A program made the position numbers and the translations under genes. The notes beneath the pieces are model-generated. The model had not been told where the DNA came from, did not search any database, and saw nothing but the letters and a program-made list of their open reading frames with translations. A stretch of 45,748 bases of DNA from Halobacteriovorax sp. (GTDB lineage: Bacteria; Bdellovibrionota; Bacteriovoracia; Bacteriovoracales; Bacteriovoracaceae), in assembly GCA_002716825.1 (NCBI GenBank), contig PBCC01000064.1:1-45748 (forward strand), given 5' to 3'. Of the stretch, positions 40,392 through 45,748 are shown in pieces. Every line of letters begins with the position of its first letter. The first letter of the stretch is position 1.

Positions 40392-41493
40392 TCTTCTTAA
40401 AGGGCAGTGCTTTTTCATACTCTATTTTTAATTGTGCTAGCTGTTCTTTTTCATTTTCTATAAATGTATGAATCGCTCTGGCAAAACCTGTGTGCATGAT
40501 TTTGTGATGAGACAGAATCGTTACAGGTTCAAATCCTCTAAGTAACTTTTGTTCTCCTTGAGCTCCAGCTTCCACAAATTCAAGTTTGTGCTTGATGGCG
40601 AATTCGATGGCCAGGTAGTAACAAAGTTCAAAGTGCAGGAAAGGTATATCCTTGAGGCAACCCCAATAACGGCCGTAGAGAGTGGTGTCGCTTTTTAGGT
40701 GAATGGCGCAGGCAATGGGAGAGTCATTATCATAGGCAATGAAAAGAATAATTTGTTCTTTTTGATAATCTAACCAACGCGTAAAAAAATCTTGATTGAG
40801 ATAGGCTTGCGACCATTTTTTTTCAATTGTCTTTAAGTACACTTTGGCCAAAAAATCTGCGTCAGTTTTACTTATTTCATTTCCTGTTTTCTGTATGATT
40901 CGAATATCGCTAGCGTGTAATTTTTCGCGCTCTTTTTTAATGTTTTTTCTCTTGTCTTTCTTAAGAGAATTTAAAAAATCATTAAAATTAGAGTACTGAC
41001 GATTTTGCCAGTGAAATTGAATGGAATGCCTCTCTTGTATACCGGCACCTCGTAGAGCTTGGCTCTCTTTTTGAGTGGTAAAAAGGAAGTGATAAGATGA
41101 GCAATTATATTTCTTTGATAGTTCCTCAATCGTTGGTAGAAAGTCCGAAATTGTTTGATCTGACTTCGTTGTAATAAGCTTAGGGGCACTGACTGGAGAA
41201 TGGGGGATGGCACAGGTTAATTTGGGATAGTAGGGAAGCCGATATTTTTCATAGGCTTGAGCCCATGACCAGTCAAAAATAAACTCACCATAACTATGGC
41301 TTTTTAAGAAAATGGGAAGAACGCCAGAGGGTGAGGTTAAATAAAATGGAAGCCAGCCAGACTCAGCGCCAATACATTTACTTTCTTCCAAGGCTTGGAA
41401 GAACTCGTACTTCAAGAATGGATGATTATCCGGGACTAAATCATTCCAAACTTTCTTATCAAAATCAAAAATTGACTCTTTGACTTCAATCAT
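40378..41493 (-). CDS. GNAT-like protein of the DUF482 (peptidogalycan) family
   Basis: A 371-aa FemABX/GNAT-like acyltransferase. DWSWAQAYEKYRLPYYPKL, HFLFTTQKESQAL, FLNSLKKDKRKNIKKEREKL and YGRYWGCLKDIPFLHFELCYYLAIEFAI with FVEAGAQGEQKLLRGFEP are the family signatures. The molecule it modifies is unproven; peptide or cell-envelope acylation is suggested by the fold. It overlaps the DUF454 gene by 8 nt. Confidence 0.84.
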   Translation of the reverse strand: MIEVKESIFDFDKKVWNDLVPDNHPFLKYEFFQALEESKCIGAESGWLPFYLTSPSGVLPIFLKSHSYGEFIFDWSWAQAYEKYRLPYYPKLTCAIPHSPVSAPKLITTKSDQTISDFLPTIEELSKKYNCSSYHFLFTTQKESQALRGAGIQERHSIQFHWQNRQYSNFNDFLNSLKKDKRKNIKKEREKLHASDIRIIQKTGNEISKTDADFLAKVYLKTIEKKWSQAYLNQDFFTRWLDYQKEQIILFIAYDNDSPIACAIHLKSDTTLYGRYWGCLKDIPFLHFELCYYLAIEFAIKHKLEFVEAGAQGEQKLLRGFEPVTILSHHKIMHTGFARAIHTFIENEKEQLAQLKIEYEKALPFKKTSAQ

Positions 41494-41869
41494 GAGGAGC
41501 TCTGGAGGGTCTGGTCCAAATGAAAATCAGAACGCAGAGACCAATAAGAGATATCACTGACTTTATATAAATGCTTACATGAACAAAAATAAGGGTGTAG
41601 GAAAACAGAATTACCATCATAGTTGTGGCCAAGATTTTGGCTTTTTGGCTAATCACTCCATGGGCCTCCCATGTTGCAATGGTTGGGCCAAAGATTCTAT
41701 GCTGTAATAACCAGGTATGCCAACGCACCGATGATCTTGAAAAAAACCAAGCGGCCAAAATTGCTAATGGAGTTGTTGGAATGATGGGGAGAAAAATACC
41801 AGCAATGCCAACAGCAATAGAGAGCCAACCTAAAAAAAGAAAGAGAGCACGCTTAGTATGCTCTTTCAC
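41486..41869 (-). CDS. DUF454 (YbaN) inner-membrane protein
   Basis: A 127-aa membrane protein with about three helices. The signature LGWLSIAVGIAGIFLPIIPTTPLAILAAWFFSRSS is diagnostic for YbaN/DUF454, and HRIFGPTIATWEAHGVIS follows. Function unknown. It overlaps cmoB by 4 nt and the DUF482 gene by 8 nt, so it is part of a minus-strand operon cmoA-cmoB-ybaN-DUF482. Confidence 0.87.
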   Translation of the reverse strand: MKEHTKRALFLFLGWLSIAVGIAGIFLPIIPTTPLAILAAWFFSRSSVRWHTWLLQHRIFGPTIATWEAHGVISQKAKILATTMMVILFSYTLIFVHVSIYIKSVISLIGLCVLIFIWTRPSRAPHD

Positions 41870-42789
41870 TTTCCACCTTTCTTCTCAATTTTGATCATAA
41901 AGCGTCTAGGAGCGGGATGACCTTCAATTGTTTTACTTGGATCAAGCGGGTCTAGTCCATCGGTGAGAGATTGTGACGGCGGTGGACACCATGGAGTCAA
42001 ACGTTGTTCTTCCTGAGTGAGATCGGTATCGGCGATAACTTGTATATTAATAAATTTCGCTTTTTCGGCCCAATTCATTAAACAGGAAAGAGTCGGTACG
42101 AACCACACGTTGCCCATGCGAGCATAACGATCTGGTGGGAAGAGTGCTGAGCTGTCTTCACCTGGAATACCGATCGTTTCAATAAAAGCAACACCACCCG
42201 GTTTGAGTGCTTCTCTGATGGCCAAGAGTTGATGCACAGGAGAGCGGTGGTGATAGATGATTCCCATATGAAAAATCATATCCCATTTCTCGCTCCACTT
42301 ATCGACGTGCTCCATGCCAAAAAGATCAAACTTAATATTCTTTAGTCCGCTGGCACGATGAATAAGCTCAAACTGTGCTGCAAATGGAAGAACAGGATCT
42401 ATGCCATGGGCCATGGCCACTTTAAGTTCGGCTAGGCGAAAAAGAAAGTAGCCGTTATTACAACCGATATCTAAAACTTGGGCGCCTTCAATATTGCCAA
42501 GGTGAGGAGCGAGCCGGTCCCACTTTAAATCACTTCTCCACTCAGCATCGATATGTTGATCAAAAAGTTGAAAAGGGCCTTTTTTCCAAGGAATAAGATT
42601 TTTGGCGCTTTCAAGCCACTGGTCCTTATGATTTTTGTTGCTTGTGTTGCCAACACAAACACGACCTGCTTCGACATGAAAAGAGCTTTCGATTTCGGGC
42701 AACGAATCTAAACTTGCACGCAGACGCTGGCCATCTTTTCGACTCCACCACTGCTTGCGCTCTTGTCTTAATTCTTCAAAAAATGTCAT
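41866..42789 (-). CDS. cmoB: tRNA U34 carboxymethyltransferase
   Basis: A 307-aa AdoMet-dependent enzyme that uses carboxy-AdoMet to convert 5-hydroxyuridine to 5-oxyacetyluridine at tRNA position 34. Motifs: the N-terminal RKQWWSRKDGQRLRASL, KGPFQLFDQHIDAEWRSDLKWDRL, VLDIGCNNGYFLFRL, HGIDPVLPF, FHMGIIYHHRSPV and WFVPT. The ATG at 42789 makes an ATGA overlap with cmoA; an in-frame ATG five codons upstream (42804) is less likely. Confidence 0.93.
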   Translation of the reverse strand: MTFFEELRQERKQWWSRKDGQRLRASLDSLPEIESSFHVEAGRVCVGNTSNKNHKDQWLESAKNLIPWKKGPFQLFDQHIDAEWRSDLKWDRLAPHLGNIEGAQVLDIGCNNGYFLFRLAELKVAMAHGIDPVLPFAAQFELIHRASGLKNIKFDLFGMEHVDKWSEKWDMIFHMGIIYHHRSPVHQLLAIREALKPGGVAFIETIGIPGEDSSALFPPDRYARMGNVWFVPTLSCLMNWAEKAKFINIQVIADTDLTQEEQRLTPWCPPPSQSLTDGLDPLDPSKTIEGHPAPRRFMIKIEKKGGK

Positions 42790-43508
42790 TTGATCGCCAA
42801 CCATGCCGCAAAATTATACCAACGAAAAACCATGTCGACTTGTGTAAAGCCAGCAACCTCGAGCATTGAAATTTGTTGGGTAGGGGTTAAAGGTGTCATG
42901 ACATTTTCTAGAGCTTCGCGCTTTTGAGAGATCTCTAGTTCGGAGTAACCATTTCTTCTTTTGAAGTCATAATAAAGATCGGTGATCATTTCTTGAATTT
43001 TCGGATTTGAAGAGGCGATCTTTTCGGCCAGAACAAAACGCCCACCGGGTTTAAGTGCTTGGAAGAGTTTGCTTAAAAGTCTGCTTCTTTGTTCAAGTGG
43101 AATAAATTGCAAGGTGTAGTCCATAACAATCATATCGCAGCTTTCATAATCGAGATCGAGCAAGTCTCCCTCAATCAGCTTTGCCTTTACATGATGCTCT
43201 TTAAGCTTACTCGAACACTTCTCCAGCATGGCCTTAGATGCATCAACTCCAATAAGATTTAAAACTTTATTTTCTTGCTTGGCCGTATTGTGCATAAGCA
43301 CCATAGTCGAACCAGTGGAACACCCTAGGTCATAAACAGTGGCACCGCTAGCGAGATAGCGTCTCACCATATCGGCAACAATTCGGTGGACTTCACCGTA
43401 ATTGGGGATTGAGCGCTCGACCATGTCATCAAAGACGGCGGCTACCTCTTGGTTAAAGCTGAAGTTCTCAATTTGACCGTTCTTTTTGCCAAATATTTCG
43501 TCACGCAT
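42786..43508 (-). CDS. cmoA: Carboxy-S-adenosyl-L-methionine synthase
   Basis: A 240-aa enzyme that makes carboxy-AdoMet from AdoMet and prephenate. The N-terminus shows NFSFNQEVAAVFDDMVERSIPNY, then VYDLGCSTGSTMVLM, GVDASKAML, VMDYTLQFIPLEQRS, RFVLAEKI and FRWYNFAAWLAIK, in order and at the spacing of CmoA. Directly coupled to cmoB, so both steps of the cmo5U34 pathway are here. Confidence 0.94.
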   Translation of the reverse strand: MRDEIFGKKNGQIENFSFNQEVAAVFDDMVERSIPNYGEVHRIVADMVRRYLASGATVYDLGCSTGSTMVLMHNTAKQENKVLNLIGVDASKAMLEKCSSKLKEHHVKAKLIEGDLLDLDYESCDMIVMDYTLQFIPLEQRSRLLSKLFQALKPGGRFVLAEKIASSNPKIQEMITDLYYDFKRRNGYSELEISQKREALENVMTPLTPTQQISMLEVAGFTQVDMVFRWYNFAAWLAIK

Positions 43509-43549
43509 AATTAATCATCCTAAAAAGAAAGCTCCAAGATATAAGAAAG

Positions 43550-43579
43550 TTGACACATGGACTAGCTTGCCAATAAATT
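43550..43579 (+). promoter_or_regulatory. Sigma-70-like promoter for the ChpT-like gene
   Basis: Perfect TTGACA (43550-43555), 18-nt spacer, TAAATT (43574-43579). The start codon at 43588 lies only 8 nt after the -10, about where transcription should begin, so the transcript may be leaderless. No ribosome-binding site is seen. Confidence 0.55.
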
Positions 43580-43587
43580 TTGTCTAA

Positions 43588-44289
43588 ATGAACTCTGAGT
43601 ATAAACACCAAATTTTATTAAAGCTTAGCCTAGAGGCAGCGGCTCGAGTTAATCATGACTTGCTGGGTGCAATGCATGTTGTTAATTTCTGTAATGATGA
43701 AATGAACGACACAATGAATAGCTTGGATGAGTCGCGACTGAGAGATTATGGGCACAAGCTTTCTGTGGCGACAGGGCAGATGGAGCAAACGGTTAAGTCT
43801 GGTCGCATTCTTAATCATGGCTTTAAGCGACTACTTAGCAATGAAAACAAAGTGCTCGATCTTACACAAACTCTAGAGTTCTCGAAGACGTTGGCCCTCA
43901 TCATACCAAGGTTAAAGCCCGACATTCATTACTCTTTAGAAAACTCAAAGCGACTTCGCAGCCTATCGTTTAGTTGGTTAGAAGCCCTGTGTTTGGTGCC
44001 ATTTTTTAATTGGCTAAGTTCGAGTGAAGGGCAGATTAACTTCTTTGAAGATGATTCGGCGGATATGTTGGCCTTTAGGGTTCCAAAGGGTCAGCTTCGC
44101 ACCGAAATGTTGGCAGATCTTTATTTGAAGTCTGAGTTTCCAATCGCTAACATCTTAGAATTATTAGGCGAAATCCAACTGCTAGAGAGACTGGCCCATG
44201 GGCGTGATATTATTGGGGACTTAAGAACAAACGACAAAGAAGATACATTTTTCGTGCACTTAAACCTGTTTCAACGACTGTTCGCATAG
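43588..44289 (+). CDS. ChpT-like histidine phosphotransfer protein (putative)
   Basis: A 233-aa protein. The N-terminal helix AARVNHDLLGAMHVVNF has a candidate phosphoacceptor His23 in an HDL motif, as in the H-box of histidine kinase DHp domains and ChpT (CHDLxxP). A second helix follows, and a degenerate C-terminal domain lacks the N, G1 and G2 ATP-binding boxes. This layout and the length match ChpT-type phosphotransferases rather than active kinases. It lies 7 nt upstream of an OmpR-type response regulator, its probable partner. The assignment is inference from motif and context. Confidence 0.6.
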   Translation: MNSEYKHQILLKLSLEAAARVNHDLLGAMHVVNFCNDEMNDTMNSLDESRLRDYGHKLSVATGQMEQTVKSGRILNHGFKRLLSNENKVLDLTQTLEFSKTLALIIPRLKPDIHYSLENSKRLRSLSFSWLEALCLVPFFNWLSSSEGQINFFEDDSADMLAFRVPKGQLRTEMLADLYLKSEFPIANILELLGEIQLLERLAHGRDIIGDLRTNDKEDTFFVHLNLFQRLFA

Positions 44290-44296
44290 GACTCCA

Positions 44297-44974
44297 ATGC
44301 TGCTAACGCAAGATAAACAAATTTGGATTTTAGAAGACGATCCTGGCTGTCGCTTTGTTTATCAGGAAATTCTGGGGCCTATTTATGAAGTAGTTTTTTT
44401 TGATGCACTCAAAGATTTTCAAAAGCGTCTTGAAAAGTTTAAACAACATCACTTCAACGATATTCTTATCGTCGCAGACCTAACTTTAAAAGACGGCCAC
44501 TTCATGTCTCTTTTAAAAGATACAGGATGCCTCAATAACAAATCTTTTATTGTCGTTTCAAGTGATGAAGAGATGAGCTCGATACGTACTGCCTTTAAGG
44601 GCGGCGCTCTCGACTACCTTACAAAACCATTTAAAAAGTCGGAGTTGATTGTAAAGATTGAAAATATCTTCAATCAAATTGAGAAGCGACTAGAGCGCGA
44701 GCAAGAAGTTTATCTCGATGGCCATATGATAAGTAACCTGACCGGTAAGCAAGTCGCCCTATTAAAACTATTTTTAGGAAATGATATTCGAGAAGTTGAG
44801 CGGCAAGATATTCTACAGAATGTTTGGGGTGATATGACTGTTCATCCCAAAACTGTTGACGTTCACCTGTATAACTTAAGGCGTAAGATTCATCCTTACG
44901 GCTATCTGATTCGTTCTGAGGGAGGAGGGCGCTGGCGTCTTTTATCCGAGCGTATTGATCAAAACAATTCCTGA
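44297..44974 (+). CDS. OmpR-family response regulator
   Basis: A 225-aa regulator with an N-terminal receiver domain: acidic pair D14-D15 in ILEDDPG, phosphoacceptor D61 in IVADLTLKDG, Ser88 in VVSSDEE and Lys110 in YLTKPFK. A C-terminal winged-helix DNA-binding domain follows (HPKTVDVHLYNLRRKI, GGGRWRL). Coupled with the ChpT-like gene. No cognate kinase lies nearby. Targets unknown. Confidence 0.9.
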   Translation: MLLTQDKQIWILEDDPGCRFVYQEILGPIYEVVFFDALKDFQKRLEKFKQHHFNDILIVADLTLKDGHFMSLLKDTGCLNNKSFIVVSSDEEMSSIRTAFKGGALDYLTKPFKKSELIVKIENIFNQIEKRLEREQEVYLDGHMISNLTGKQVALLKLFLGNDIREVERQDILQNVWGDMTVHPKTVDVHLYNLRRKIHPYGYLIRSEGGGRWRLLSERIDQNNS

Positions 44975-45016
44975 GCCTTAACGCTATCAAACGTGGCAAA
45001 TACCCCAATATACCGC

Positions 45017-45022
45017 TATAAT
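45017..45022 (+). promoter_or_regulatory. -10 element upstream of acnA
   Basis: A perfect TATAAT 47 nt before the acnA start. The -35 region at the correct spacing (TGGCAA, 44994-44999) is a poor match, so the promoter may depend on an activator. Confidence 0.35.
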
Positions 45023-45069
45023 CCTTGCGTTATTCACATTTGCGTCAACGCGATTATTTGAGGTTTGCC

Positions 45070-45748
45070 ATGAGCGAAGTAAAGAAGAATCTTAAAGTAG
45101 GCTCTAAAGATTATGCTTACTATAGTTTAAAAGAAGCTAAGGCCAAGGGGCTTGGTGATATTGATAAACTACCTAAGAGTTTAAAAGTTCTACTTGAAAA
45201 TTTATTGCGCCATGAAAATGGGACGACAGTTGTTTGGGACGATATAAAAGCTGTTAACGATTGGATTAAAACTCAAACCTCTGATCGTGAAATTGCTTAT
45301 CACCCGGCCCGCGTTGTGATGCAAGACTTCACTGGTGTTCCGGCCGTGGTCGATCTTGCGGCCATGCGCGAAGCTATGAAGACTCTTGGTGGTTCGCCAG
45401 AACAAATTAATCCACTCTCACCAGTTGATCTCGTGATCGATCACTCTGTTATGGTTGAACATTTCGGAGATAAAGACGCTTTTGAGAAAAATGTTGAAAT
45501 TGAATATGAAAGAAATATGGAGCGCTATAAATTCCTTAAGTGGGGACAAAAAGCGTTTAAAAACTTCCGCGTTGTTCCCCCTGGCACAGGTATTATTCAC
45601 CAAGTAAACCTTGAGTATCTTGCCAAAGTTGTTTGGACTAAAGAAGAAGACGGTAAAGAAGTTGCTTATCCTGACACTTGTGTCGGTACTGATAGCCACA
45701 CCACGATGATTAATGGTCTCTCGGTTCTTGGCTGGGGTGTTGGTGGAA
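45070..45748 (+). CDS. acnA: Aconitate hydratase, AcnA type (3' partial)
   Basis: The first 226 codons of aconitase/IRP-type hydratase (full length about 890 aa), which isomerises citrate and isocitrate in the TCA cycle. [87 protein letters not shown] and [16 protein letters not shown] are the AcnA/IRP signatures. The Fe-S Cys ligands lie further on, beyond the window. GAGG precedes the ATG. Confidence 0.95.
   Translation, partial: MSEVKKNLKVGSKDYAYYSLKEAKAKGLGDIDKLPKSLKVLLENLLRHENGTTVVWDDIKAVNDWIKTQTSDREIAYHPARVVMQDFTGVPAVVDLAAMREAMKTLGGSPEQINPLSPVDLVIDHSVMVEHFGDKDAFEKNVEIEYERNMERYKFLKWGQKAFKNFRVVPPGTGIIHQVNLEYLAKVVWTKEEDGKEVAYPDTCVGTDSHTTMINGLSVLGWGVGG

Noticed and set aside
1-45748. tRNA, rRNA, CRISPR, prophage or insertion sequence
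   Set aside because: None seen on either strand by eye; no transposase-, integrase- or phage-like protein is encoded.

Overview
The window is a gene-dense, low-GC (roughly 40-43% by eye) bacterial chromosome segment with short gaps and many ATGA/GTGA start-stop overlaps. TTG and GTG starts are common. It contains no phage, insertion sequence, CRISPR array, rRNA or tRNA that I could find. The gene mix is compatible with a Bdellovibrionota / Bacteriovoracales-like gammaproteobacterium-distant organism: a eukaryotic-type AdoMet decarboxylase, CmoA/CmoB, a ChpT-like phosphotransfer protein, many exported hydrolases, and DUF2797 and DUF482 proteins. This assignment is an inference from gene content, not from a marker gene.

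Layout. 1-2.7 kb: spermidine synthesis (eukaryotic-type speD, 5' partial, coupled to speE), an EVE-domain protein and a cysteine-cluster protein. 2.7-16 kb: housekeeping and stress genes (DmeF-type metal exporter, exported MsrB + MsrA, EEP-family hydrolase, endonuclease III, esterase, DUF2797, YidD, FMN reductase, DCC thiol oxidoreductase, AI-2E-family permease, GluQ, M14 peptidase, CNNM/CorC, orphan ParB-like protein, LysR, OsmC). 15.9-19 kb: a large M6-like metalloprotease lipoprotein closed by a strong terminator. 32-36 kb: bacterioferritin and its ferredoxin, serS and small membrane proteins. 36-45.7 kb: a DsbA-fold isomerase, a frameshifted SelO-like gene, S51 peptidase, DUF482/DUF454 proteins, cmoA-cmoB, a ChpT-like protein with an OmpR-type regulator, and the start of aconitase.

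The most interesting part is 19-31.5 kb, which looks like an undescribed ribosomally synthesised, modified peptide (RiPP) locus. On the minus strand, a 54-aa peptide ends in ARRRRRD. It is followed, mostly with coupled starts, by a 2-oxoglutarate/Fe(II) oxygenase, a PqqD-like recognition protein, a NodU/CmcH-type carbamoyltransferase, a fold-III PLP enzyme whose usual active-site Cys position is Ala, an iron-type alcohol dehydrogenase and an AEC-family transporter. About 400 bp upstream lies a second copy of the peptide gene, with the same GRITxEDLN leader and an Arg-rich tail, but with an in-frame TAA at codon 17. A third small reading frame sits between them. Divergent to these are a fold-I PLP enzyme and an 814-aa tandem glycosyltransferase. 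Two back-to-back paralogous membrane proteins of 338 aa close the block. A working model is that the leader is bound by the PqqD-like protein, that the Arg-rich core is hydroxylated, carbamoylated and perhaps glycosylated or further altered by the PLP/ADH enzymes, and that the product is exported. Chemistry and product are inference; the gene families and the two related peptides are visible in the sequence.
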